NCBI GenBank assembly: GCA_045586995.1
Contig: JAZNBI010000079.1
Location: 1 to 7,624, forward strand
Reading direction: 5' to 3'
Length of the DNA stretch: 7,624 nt
Origin: JAZNBI01 sp045586995
GTDB taxonomy: Bacteria > Bacillota > Clostridia > Oscillospirales > CAG-272
The notes under the pieces are model-generated. The model saw only the letters and a list, made by a program, of their open reading frames with translations, was not told the DNA's origin and ran no database searches. A program made the translations under genes and the position numbers. Below, one piece after another: positions 1 to 6,126 of this stretch; position 1 is the stretch's first letter; every line of letters starts with the position of its first letter.

Positions 1-33
1 CATATCCGTGAGAATCCGAAAAAACCAATATCT

Positions 34-1005
34 TCATACCGTCAGCGGTTCTTCCTTTGCTTCGGAGCCATCACGGCTTTCACCGTATGCATAATTTACC
101 CCTCTCGGCAGCGACATGTTGAAAATTCCTTTTTTCAGCTCAATAGAAAGAGCCGAGCTTTCCTCAATTTCGCCGTCAACGCAAATGCTGTGAGGACGGT
201 CAAATACTATTTTAAGCTTTTTACATTTTATGTAATCGATTATTTTTCTCGTGCTGCTTTTTTTAAGATGCTGTCCCTTTTTATAAACACTGAGAAGCGA
301 AAGAAATCTCAGACGCGAAAGGTATTTTACAAAGCAAATATCCATAAGTCCGTCGCTTGCGGATGCTTCGGGGTTCGAAAGAAATCCGCCGCCGCAAAAT
401 CTGCCGTTGGCTATCGCGGCAAGCAAAAGCTTTTTGTCTTCCCCGCCTCCTTCGTCGATCTCCGAAAAGAATTCGGCTCCCGGCTTTTTGATAAGCTCTA
501 TAAACGCGCCGACCAGATATGCGAATTTACCCGGAACAAGCGGATTTTTCTTTATTTGCGCGACCCTTTTGACGACCTCGCAATCAAAGCCGATATTTAT
601 CATATTTACGCAATATGAATCGTTGTATTTTATAAGGTCAAGCTTTATCGGCTCGCCCTCGAGCTGCGCCTCGATATCCATAAATTTTTCGGCGTCCGAA
701 AAGTTTTTGACAAAATCGTTTCCCGTACCGATAGGTATGACCGCCGCCTCGGCAAAGGGAAATTCGGCTATTCCGTTTACGACCTCATTCAGAGTACCGT
801 CGCCGCCGCAGGAATAAAAACGGCAGCGCGTGCCGAGCTCGGCACAGCGGCGAGCCGCGTATAAGCGCGCATCCCCCACATTTTTTGTCGTATATATCTC
901 ATAATCCTTGCTTTTTTCTTTGCATATTTCTTCTATGTTTTTTATGAGCTGATCACGGTATTTACCCTTGCCCGCGGCAGGGTTTACCAAAAAAATGTGT
1001 TTCAT
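34..1005 (-). CDS. Diacylglycerol kinase / YegS-BmrU family lipid kinase
   Basis: Predicted cytosolic or membrane-associated kinase that transfers phosphate from ATP to a lipid alcohol (diacylglycerol in DgkB; other lipids in relatives), feeding phosphatidic acid back into phospholipid synthesis. With the start used here it has 323 residues, normal for the family. Visible motifs are NPAAGKG at residues 8-14, the nucleotide-binding GGDGTLNEVVNG at 67-78, PIGTGNDF at 91-98, the second-domain signature NGRFCGGGF at 200-208 followed by SDGLMDI, and VDGE near 277-280. The ATG at 1003-1005 is chosen because GAGGTG lies just upstream; the frame stays open to an ATG at 1045-1047 that has no comparable site and would add 14 unconserved-looking residues. 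It is transcribed away from the small-gene cassette to its right. The family is clear; the exact lipid substrate is not. Confidence 0.93.
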   Translation of the reverse strand: MKHIFLVNPAAGKGKYRDQLIKNIEEICKEKSKDYEIYTTKNVGDARLYAARRCAELGTRCRFYSCGGDGTLNEVVNGIAEFPFAEAAVIPIGTGNDFVKNFSDAEKFMDIEAQLEGEPIKLDLIKYNDSYCVNMINIGFDCEVVKRVAQIKKNPLVPGKFAYLVGAFIELIKKPGAEFFSEIDEGGGEDKKLLLAAIANGRFCGGGFLSNPEASASDGLMDICFVKYLSRLRFLSLLSVYKKGQHLKKSSTRKIIDYIKCKKLKIVFDRPHSICVDGEIEESSALSIELKKGIFNMSLPRGVNYAYGESRDGSEAKEEPLTV

Positions 1006-1066
1006 TTTCACCTCTGAATAATCATAAAAGCTTCCCGATATGAGCATATCTGCAAATATCCTTTCT

Positions 1067-1095
1067 ATTATAACATTAAAAAGTGCTTTTGTCTA
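1067..1095 (-). promoter_or_regulatory. Sigma-A type promoter of the lipid kinase gene
   Basis: Read on the minus strand, TAGACA (1090-1095) is separated by 17 bases from a perfect TATAAT (1067-1072), with a TG one base upstream of the -10 (extended -10). Transcription would begin near 1060, giving a leader of about 55 bases before the ATG at 1005. Seen in sequence; activity is inferred. Confidence 0.72.
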
Positions 1096-1140
1096 CAAAT
1101 TTCTTTAATATTTATCACACACCGTATGCTCGGTTCGACA

Positions 1141-1146
1141 TATAAT
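1141..1146 (+). promoter_or_regulatory. Candidate -10 box for the small-gene cassette
   Basis: A perfect TATAAT lies 52 bases before the first small gene. No convincing -35 hexamer sits 16-18 bases upstream, so the promoter is either weak, activator-dependent or read by another sigma factor. I compared CATATAAT with the sporulation sigma-E and sigma-G -10 patterns; it is close, but no matching -35 is at the right distance. The ATG that overlaps this box at 1145 would have almost no leader, which supports the later start at 1199. Confidence 0.4.
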
Positions 1147-1198
1147 GCTTTTGAGAGCGTTTTCTCGAACACAATCAAATTTGAACGGAGATTTTTAT

Positions 1199-1414
1199 AT
1201 GGAACTTGACAGAAAAGCACTCGACAGACTTCTTTGTCTTAATGACGCACAGCTTAAAGCCGTTATCCGCCGTGTGGCATCCGATAGCGGAGTAAACCTC
1301 GCTGACTTCAATATTGACTGTAAAGATATTGCAAGCGTGCGCAAAACACTTGCGTCGGCAAGCGACGAGGATATACAAAGTATCGCCTCACAGCTCGGCA
1401 AAAAGCGCCCATAA
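1199..1414 (+). CDS. Small helical hypothetical protein (cassette gene 1)
   Basis: A 71-residue protein I do not recognise. It starts MELDRKALDRLL and is predicted from composition to be mostly helical, soluble and charged, with no signal peptide or membrane segment. Two similar helix-start patterns are visible: LNDAQLKAVI near residues 15-24 and ASDEDIQSIA near 54-63, suggesting a small two-unit helical fold. The ATG at 1199 is preferred over one at 1145 because CGGAG sits 8 bases upstream of it, and because the longer version would begin inside the TATAAT box. It is the first of three co-directional genes; the gap to the next is 21 bases and holds a strong AAGGAG ribosome site, so co-transcription is likely. 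That it is a real gene is well supported; its role is unknown. Confidence 0.78.
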   Translation: MELDRKALDRLLCLNDAQLKAVIRRVASDSGVNLADFNIDCKDIASVRKTLASASDEDIQSIASQLGKKRP

Positions 1415-1435
1415 CACAAAAAGGAGATATCGGGT

Positions 1436-1915
1436 ATGGACGAAAATTCCGCAGACCTTCGTGAAAATGGCGAAAATCCCTTTGATCCGAACGATATTTT
1501 AAACGGGAACAGCGGGCTTTCGGACGCGCTCGCAAAGCTGCTCGGAAACAAGGAGCTGATGCAGACGATATCATCTGTCGTCAAGGGAGAGAGCCCGCCG
1601 TCCTCCGACGGCGCGGGCACAGGAGCAGCCGCCGACGCTTCGGGCGGAGAAAACAAAGCAAACACCTTCGAAGGCATGACGGCGCTTCCCGAAATGCTCG
1701 CCGCGCTCAAGCCGATCTTAAACAGCGGAAAGCTATCGGGGCTCTCGAAATTTTTCGCAAACGACAACCATCGCGACAGCGCAAAGCGCACGGCGCTGCT
1801 CAGCGCGCTAAAGCCATATCTGTGTAAGGAGCGCTGTGAGATCATCGACTATATTATCAGCATAAACAAATTCGGAGATATCATCAAAAATATAAACTTG
1901 ACCGGAGGTAAATAA
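1436..1915 (+). CDS. Hypothetical protein with repeated ALKP motif (cassette gene 2)
   Basis: A 159-residue protein of unrecognised function. It has an acidic Asn/Asp-rich start (1-27), an amphipathic helical block (28-50, ending SSVVKG), a low-complexity Gly/Ala/Ser/Asp linker (51-73), then two related helical units: TALPEMLAALKPIL at 82-95 and TALLSALKPYL at 119-129. The second unit runs into a KERCEIIDYIISI helix with Cys130 and Cys134. There is no signal peptide or long membrane helix. The start is fixed by AAGGAG 9 bases upstream. Its stop codon TAA shares one base with the ATG of the next gene (TAATG), so the two are probably translationally coupled. It looks like a scaffold or adaptor built of short helices, but that is only inference. 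Confidence 0.82.
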   Translation: MDENSADLRENGENPFDPNDILNGNSGLSDALAKLLGNKELMQTISSVVKGESPPSSDGAGTGAAADASGGENKANTFEGMTALPEMLAALKPILNSGKLSGLSKFFANDNHRDSAKRTALLSALKPYLCKERCEIIDYIISINKFGDIIKNINLTGGK

Positions 1916-2286
1916 TGTATTCGAGAGGTATGGATATCGGCAGGAGCTCGGAGAGAATAAGCATTCCCGGAAATTACGGCGGAAGCGCATTTTCGGAAAA
2001 GGAGCTCTTTGAAAAAAGCTCCGAGGCAGAAAAGGATGAAGTTCAAATCAAGGAAAAAGAATGCTCTGCGCCCGATTTCGAAGAATGCTGCTCCCCGAAA
2101 AGCACGCCGAGCGATGCTCCGACGCTTTTGCCCTGTCCGCGCCACGAGTCAAAAGCGAAAAACTCTCTTTTCGGAGATCTCGGCCACGAGGAGCTTATAC
2201 TTATAGGTCTTATTCTTCTTTTGTCGCAGAGCGATTGCGACAACGATATAGTTTTTATCCTGCTGTTTTTACTGCTCTTTAAATAA
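1915..2286 (+). CDS. Hypothetical protein with short hydrophobic hairpin tail (cassette gene 3)
   Basis: A 123-residue protein of unrecognised function. Residues 1-80 are polar and probably disordered, with a charged EKE/KSSEAEKDE stretch and four cysteines (50, 58, 59, 74). Residues 93-123 form an unusual tail: a hydrophobic run ILIGLILLL (about 96-103), an acidic turn SQSDCDND with Cys108 (104-111), and a second run IVFILLFLLLF (112-122) ending at the last residues. Each run is too short for an ordinary transmembrane helix but could form a membrane-embedded hairpin or an aggregating strand. GGAGG lies 7 bases before the ATG, and the ATG overlaps the upstream stop. Co-expression with the two preceding genes is therefore likely. 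Confidence 0.8.
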   Translation: MYSRGMDIGRSSERISIPGNYGGSAFSEKELFEKSSEAEKDEVQIKEKECSAPDFEECCSPKSTPSDAPTLLPCPRHESKAKNSLFGDLGHEELILIGLILLLSQSDCDNDIVFILLFLLLFK

Positions 2287-2312
2287 TGTAACCCCTATTT
2301 TTCAAAAAATAG

Positions 2313-2341
2313 TTGATTTAGAAGTAAGTATATGATAAAAT
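2313..2341 (+). promoter_or_regulatory. Sigma-A type promoter of the hisS unit
   Basis: TTGATT (2313-2318) and TAAAAT (2336-2341) are separated by exactly 17 bases in an AT-rich spacer between the small-gene cassette and hisS. Transcription would start near 2348, leaving a leader of about 38 bases before the TTG start at 2386. That is too short to hold a T-box leader. The in-frame ATG at 2332 lies upstream of the predicted transcript start. Confidence 0.6.
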
Positions 2342-2370
2342 ATATTAATAATTTGAATTTTAGTGCTTCG

Positions 2371-2376
2371 AAAGGA
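2371..2376 (+). promoter_or_regulatory. Ribosome binding site that decides the hisS start
   Basis: AAAGGA lies 9 bases before the TTG codon at 2386-2388. The only upstream alternative, ATG 2332, has no good Shine-Dalgarno sequence and overlaps the promoter -10 region, so this site favours the TTG start. Confidence 0.6.
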
Positions 2377-2385
2377 AATATAATT

Positions 2386-3687
2386 TTGAGTAACTTACTT
2401 CCAACTCAACCCTACAAAGGCACCCGTGACTTTTATCCGCGGGATATGAAGCTGCGCAACTGGTTTTTCGGTAAGATAAGACAGCAGCTCGAGCTTTCGG
2501 CTTTCGGCGAATATAACGGCCCTATGCTCGAATCTCTCGACCTGTATATCGCCAAAAGCGGCGAGGAGATAGCAGGCGAGCAGACCTATAATTTTGAGGA
2601 CAGAGGCAAAAGACGCCTTGCCGTTCGCCCCGAAATGACACCTACCGTCGCGCGATTGGTCGCGGCTAAAATAAACGAGCTGAATATGCCTCTCAAATGG
2701 TTCTCCATACCCAACCTCTATCGCTATGAAAGACCTCAGCGCGGACGTCTGCGCGAGCACTGGCAGGTTAACGTCGATATCTTCGGATGCGACGGCTATG
2801 AGGCGGATCTTGAGGTCATCATGACCGCAATTTCGCTGCTCAAGATCTTCGGCGCGGATGAAAGTATGTTTAAGGTGCGCATAAGCAACCGCAGATTTTT
2901 CAATGAAATTATAGGCGGAATTTGCGGCGGCGACGCAGAGCTCGTTCGCAAGGTTTCGAAGGTCATAGACCGCAAGAATAAAATTCCGCGCAGCGAATAC
3001 GAGCAGGAGCTCGGGCTTCTCGGCATATCCGCCGAAAGCATCGCGAAGATCGACTCGATGTATACCATGAGCATCGACGAGGCGGTAGCGCTTTGCCCCG
3101 ATACCGACGGCGCGAAGGAGCTTTCCTGCCTGTTCTCGCAGATTCGCGAAATAGGACTCGAAAAATACTGCGTTTTCGATTTCGGCATAATCCGCGGCTT
3201 CGATTACTATACCGGAACGGTATTCGAGGTCTATGACCTCGACCCCGAAAACAACCGCGCCATGTTCGGCGGCGGCAGATATGATAATCTGGTTGGACTT
3301 TTTGTAAAAAACACGCACGTATCGGGCGTCGGCTTCGGCTTCGGTGACGTAACTCTTGAAAACTTCCTGGTTTCTCATGGCCTCATTCCCGACATTTACA
3401 ACGAGGGTACGAAGGTGCTTATAACCAAATTTGACGACGTTCCGTACGGAAAATACGTCGAGCTTCTCAATATGCTCAGAGAGCGCGATATAGTTTCTTC
3501 TGTCTACATCGGCTCGAAGAAATTTCAAAAGCAGATCGACTATGCCGCAAAGGATAATTACAGCCACATCGTCATAATGGGCTCGGGCGAGCTTGCCGAG
3601 GGCGTGGTAAAGGTTAAAAACCTGACCTCGCGTGAGGAAAAGACCTGCGCTTTTGCCGAGCTTGCGAATTTTGATTTTAACGGCTGA
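2386..3687 (+). CDS. hisS: Histidine--tRNA ligase (short class II form)
   Basis: Charges tRNA-His with histidine using ATP, in the cytosol as a dimer. Numbered from the TTG start (433 residues), the class II core shows motif 1 region KGTRDFYP at 11-18, motif 2 YRYERPQRGRLREHWQ at 112-127, the histidine-specific RGFDYYTG at 270-277 and FGGGRYD at 294-300. A C-terminal anticodon-binding domain follows (about 340-433). The intact catalytic signatures argue for a synthetase rather than the HisZ regulatory paralogue. Motif 3 reads GVGFGFGDVTLE at 314-325, with Asp where the class II arginine usually stands. An ATG at 2332 would add 18 residues; the TTG is preferred from the ribosome site, the promoter position and the family's usual N-terminus. 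It is first in a five-gene run; the next gene starts 42 bases later with no terminator between. Confidence 0.93.
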   Translation: MSNLLPTQPYKGTRDFYPRDMKLRNWFFGKIRQQLELSAFGEYNGPMLESLDLYIAKSGEEIAGEQTYNFEDRGKRRLAVRPEMTPTVARLVAAKINELNMPLKWFSIPNLYRYERPQRGRLREHWQVNVDIFGCDGYEADLEVIMTAISLLKIFGADESMFKVRISNRRFFNEIIGGICGGDAELVRKVSKVIDRKNKIPRSEYEQELGLLGISAESIAKIDSMYTMSIDEAVALCPDTDGAKELSCLFSQIREIGLEKYCVFDFGIIRGFDYYTGTVFEVYDLDPENNRAMFGGGRYDNLVGLFVKNTHVSGVGFGFGDVTLENFLVSHGLIPDIYNEGTKVLITKFDDVPYGKYVELLNMLRERDIVSSVYIGSKKFQKQIDYAAKDNYSHIVIMGSGELAEGVVKVKNLTSREEKTCAFAELANFDFNG

Positions 3688-3729
3688 TAAAATTTCGGAA
3701 TTCGGGCAAAATACAAAGGAGATACCTAA

Positions 3730-4275
3730 ATGATATATTTCTTTTTGGCAGACGGCTTCGAGGAGGTCGAAGCGTTTGCTCCCATAGATCTTCTCCGCCG
3801 CGCCGACCTTGAGGTCGTTACGGTGGGAATAAACAAAAAAAGAGTCGTCGGAGCGCACAATATCGCCGTTGAAAGCGATATCGATGCAGAAACCTTTTTA
3901 AAGGGCAGCGTAAAGCCCGAAATGATAGTTTTCCCTGGAGGAATACCGGGAACGAAAAATCTCGACGAATCTCCGATTTCCGACTTTGCTATCTCGCTGG
4001 CGACAAAATCCGATGCATTTATTGCCGCAATTTGCGCCGCGCCCATGATTCTCGGCAAGCGTGGACTGCTCTGCGGCAGAACGGCAACCTGCTATCCCGG
4101 TTTTGAAAAGCATCTCGATGGTGCATTTTTGTCGGACAAGCGCGTGGTACGCGACGGAAAGATAATAACCGCAGCAGGCATGGGCGTTGCAGTACCCTTC
4201 GGACTTGAGCTTGTGAGCGCATTAAAAGGATCCGCTTTTGCGGACAAGCTTCGCAAAGCCGTTATTTTCGAATGA
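3730..4275 (+). CDS. DJ-1/PfpI family protein (YajL/ThiJ-like)
   Basis: A 181-residue member of the DJ-1/ThiJ/PfpI superfamily, class I glutamine-amidotransferase fold, expected to be a cytosolic dimer. Relatives act as oxidative or electrophile stress protectors, glyoxalases or protein-repair factors; the true substrate is debated. The conserved pair is visible: Glu14 in GFEEVEAF and the nucleophile Cys102 in AAICAAP at the nucleophile elbow, with ATCYPGFE at 119-126 also typical. VFPGGIPG (67-74) is the usual strand-loop before the active site. Length is standard for the short YajL-type branch. AAAGGAG lies 7 bases upstream of the ATG. The stop overlaps the start of the folate gene by 4 bases (ATGA), implying coupled translation. 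The family is certain, the precise activity is not. Confidence 0.92.
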   Translation: MIYFFLADGFEEVEAFAPIDLLRRADLEVVTVGINKKRVVGAHNIAVESDIDAETFLKGSVKPEMIVFPGGIPGTKNLDESPISDFAISLATKSDAFIAAICAAPMILGKRGLLCGRTATCYPGFEKHLDGAFLSDKRVVRDGKIITAAGMGVAVPFGLELVSALKGSAFADKLRKAVIFE

Positions 4276-4889
4276 TCGACCGTATGAATTTAACCGCTTC
4301 GAAAAATATTTCGAGCGCAAAAAGCGAATTCAGGCAAAAGGGGCTTAAAATACGCGGAGCGCTTGAAATATCTTACCGCGAGAGCGCACAAGCGCAAATA
4401 AACGACTCGCTTTGGCGCATCGATGAAATTTCGGGAGCAAACACGATTTTAATGTTTTATCCCATAAAGAGCGAAATAGACCTTCTGCCCTTTGCCAAAA
4501 AAGCTCTGGAAAAGGGCAAGTGCGTCGCTTTTGCACGGGTGGAAAAGTCGGAAAACGCAATGTATTTCCACAGCGTAAGCTCTCTTTGTGAGCTTTCCGA
4601 GGGCGCTTTTTCGATTCCCGAGCCAAAGCGGGACGCTCCCCTTATCGACCCCAAGAATCCCGAAATCAAGGCGGTGTGCATACTTCCGGGCGTGGCGTTT
4701 GACCGCTCGGGCTTTCGCATCGGCTACGGAAAGGGCTTTTATGACCGCTTTTTAGACGCCTTCGGGGTATTTTCGGTTGCCCCGACCTTTAGCCGTCTGC
4801 TTTTTGACGCTGTACCGCACGATTCCTTTGATAAGCAAGCAGATGTGATATTGACCGAATCCGAAACGATTTACTGCAAGGTGGTGTGA
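4272..4889 (+). CDS. 5-formyltetrahydrofolate cyclo-ligase
   Basis: Catalyses the ATP-dependent conversion of 5-formyl-tetrahydrofolate to 5,10-methenyl-tetrahydrofolate, returning a dead-end folate to the one-carbon pool in the cytosol. The protein has 205 residues, normal for the family. Diagnostic regions are MFYPIKSEID at 61-70, SIPEPKR at 114-120, and the ATP/Mg-binding LPGVAFDRSGFRIGYGKGFYD at 138-158, followed by the C-terminal DVILTESETI. It starts within the stop codon of the DJ-1 gene (ATGA). An internal ATG 12 bases on (4284) is a possible alternative start with little effect on the protein. It also shares 4 bases (GTGA) with the next gene. Coupled expression with a stress-type DJ-1 protein is notable but does not by itself prove a functional link. 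Confidence 0.93.
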   Translation: MIDRMNLTASKNISSAKSEFRQKGLKIRGALEISYRESAQAQINDSLWRIDEISGANTILMFYPIKSEIDLLPFAKKALEKGKCVAFARVEKSENAMYFHSVSSLCELSEGAFSIPEPKRDAPLIDPKNPEIKAVCILPGVAFDRSGFRIGYGKGFYDRFLDAFGVFSVAPTFSRLLFDAVPHDSFDKQADVILTESETIYCKVV

Positions 4890-5833
4890 TTTTTCTGAAA
4901 AACAAAAACGGAATCTTCATAAAAGCATCGTTGCCCGCAAATCTTCTTGTGCTGGTGATATTCCTGCTTCTTGCCGTGCGCAATATTTTCAATCGGCTTC
5001 TGCCCGATTCAAATGAAGGCGCTTTTAAAATAATTCTGCTTCAGCTTTTAATATTCGCGCTTCCCACGGTGCTTTTTTGCTATTTCAGAGGCGGAAAAAG
5101 CTATCTTGCGACCTTACGCCTTGCTGCGCCGAAGCTAAAGCATCTGCTCTTTTCCCTATTCTCGGCCTTGGTCCTCATCTCGGGAAGCATCCTAATAGGT
5201 ATTATTTTCGGCGGCTCCGAATCCTTAAATGAAAGCTTTTCTCTTTACACGAGCACGGCAACGGAAAAAAGCTCTTTTTTTGCCGCTGCCTTGGCAGTCG
5301 TGGCGTATGCCGTCCTTCCCGCCGTGTGCGAGGAGCTTATTTTTCGCGGCATAATCTGCGCCGAATATGAAAAGTACGGAGTTCTTCAAGCTTCGATTTT
5401 CTCCTCGGTGCTGTTCGCTCTTTTGCATTTTAATTTCTTGCATATTCCCGTCTATATTTTTGCGGGATGCGTTTTGACGCTCACGCTGTATGCGACGCGT
5501 TCTCTGCTCGTTACTGTCCTTGCGCATCTTTTTTATAACGTTTTTTGTCTGTTCGGTCAGCCGATAATCGCCGCCTTTTACAACACTACGGGCGACACCT
5601 CGCTTTTGACCTTCGCCGTCGGCTTTGTGCTTATTCTTTCGGCGGCGATCTTTTGCAGCTTTGCGGCGGGATTTTACCGCGAATATGCCGTAAAATACGA
5701 CTCTCCGAATTTTTCTTGCGCGCCAAAGGGAAAAAACGAAATTATCGATACCTATAAAAAGCTGTTGCTCGACCCATATATAATTGCCTGCTTTGTGCTG
5801 TACATAATTTTTGCAATAATCGACATTCTGTAA
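4886..5833 (+). CDS. CPBP family intramembrane metalloprotease (CAAX/Abi type)
   Basis: A 315-residue multi-pass membrane protein of the CPBP (Rce1/Abi) family, predicted to cut substrates inside the membrane. The expected metal and catalytic motifs are present: EELIFRG at 149-155, FALLHFN at 177-183 with His181, and HLFYN at 214-218 with His214 and Asn218. Hydrophobic stretches lie near 18-33, 47-66, 86-110, 131-148, 168-195, 206-231, 240-262 and 297-315, giving about eight membrane passes. The start is a GTG at 4886 overlapping the preceding TGA; the ribosome site (AAGGTGG) is close and imperfect, so expression probably depends on coupling. Family members take part in bacteriocin self-immunity and protein maturation; here no bacteriocin gene is nearby, so the substrate is unknown. 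Confidence 0.9.
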   Translation: MIFLKNKNGIFIKASLPANLLVLVIFLLLAVRNIFNRLLPDSNEGAFKIILLQLLIFALPTVLFCYFRGGKSYLATLRLAAPKLKHLLFSLFSALVLISGSILIGIIFGGSESLNESFSLYTSTATEKSSFFAAALAVVAYAVLPAVCEELIFRGIICAEYEKYGVLQASIFSSVLFALLHFNFLHIPVYIFAGCVLTLTLYATRSLLVTVLAHLFYNVFCLFGQPIIAAFYNTTGDTSLLTFAVGFVLILSAAIFCSFAAGFYREYAVKYDSPNFSCAPKGKNEIIDTYKKLLLDPYIIACFVLYIIFAIIDIL

Positions 5834-5865
5834 ATTTCGATTTTGCGGCAAAGAAAGGTAATTTT

Positions 5866-6069
5866 ATGACACAAACCAGACGCATAACGAAAACGAAAAA
5901 AGCTTCAAAAAATCCGAAAAATCCTCCGCAAGAAGCAACTTCTTCGGTAGAATTTATATTAAACAGTGCGGCGCGCGCTATGATCTATCTCGCATCGGTG
6001 CTGACCTTTGCTTCGGTACTGTCTTGGCTGATATTGAAAAATCTTAACGACATCTACTGCTTTATATAA
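5866..6069 (+). CDS. Small single-pass membrane protein
   Basis: A 67-residue protein of unrecognised family. The first 20 residues are very basic (seven Arg/Lys among the first 18), then a polar stretch, then one clear membrane helix at about 38-57 (MIYLASVLTFASVLSWLIL), and a short tail NLNDIYCFI. By the positive-inside rule the basic N-terminus would be cytosolic. GAAAGG lies 7 bases before the ATG, giving good support for translation. It follows the membrane protease by 32 bases and is the last gene before the terminator, so it is probably co-transcribed. A partner or regulatory small protein for the neighbouring membrane protease is possible, but only its position suggests this. Confidence 0.75.
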   Translation: MTQTRRITKTKKASKNPKNPPQEATSSVEFILNSAARAMIYLASVLTFASVLSWLILKNLNDIYCFI

Positions 6070-6072
6070 AGC

Positions 6073-6115
6073 AAAAAAAGCTTATCATACTTTTTATGTA
6101 TGATAAGCTTTTTTT
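6073..6115. terminator. Bidirectional intrinsic terminator
   Basis: A perfect 18-bp inverted repeat (6073-6090 with 6098-6115) encloses a 7-base loop TTTTTAT. The arm carries GCTTATCATAC next to seven A/T pairs, so the transcript ends in a U-run on either strand. It lies 3 bases after the small membrane protein and 11 bases beyond the stop of the convergent AraC gene, and can end both transcripts. Confidence 0.9.
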
Positions 6116-6126
6116 GTCCCTTATTG

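Noticed and set aside
1..33. A terminator for the lipid kinase gene at the left edge
   Set aside because: Only short imperfect ATCCG repeats are visible and the window ends; no stable hairpin can be supported.
1195..1845. A 216-residue minus-strand frame opposite the small-gene cassette
   Set aside because: Its serine- and leucine-rich composition is what antisense of this codon usage gives. The plus-strand genes have proper ribosome sites and spacing; this frame does not.
2295..2312. Inverted repeat CTATTTTT / AAAAATAG after the small-gene cassette, as a terminator
   Set aside because: It is pure A/T apart from the end pair, has only a 2-base loop and no U-run after it. Termination before hisS is uncertain.
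2287..2385. A T-box leader in front of hisS
   Set aside because: The spacer is 99 bases and the predicted leader only about 38 bases. No T-box-like conserved stretch or terminator stem is visible.
2395..3858. A 487-residue open frame on the minus strand opposite hisS
   Set aside because: It is a mirror of the hisS codon pattern: no ribosome site, no recognisable domain, and it spans the start of the next gene. hisS itself has unmistakable motifs.
5225..5851. A 208-residue Arg/Lys-rich minus-strand frame opposite the membrane protease
   Set aside because: It is the antisense of hydrophobic codons. The plus strand carries a full set of CPBP motifs.
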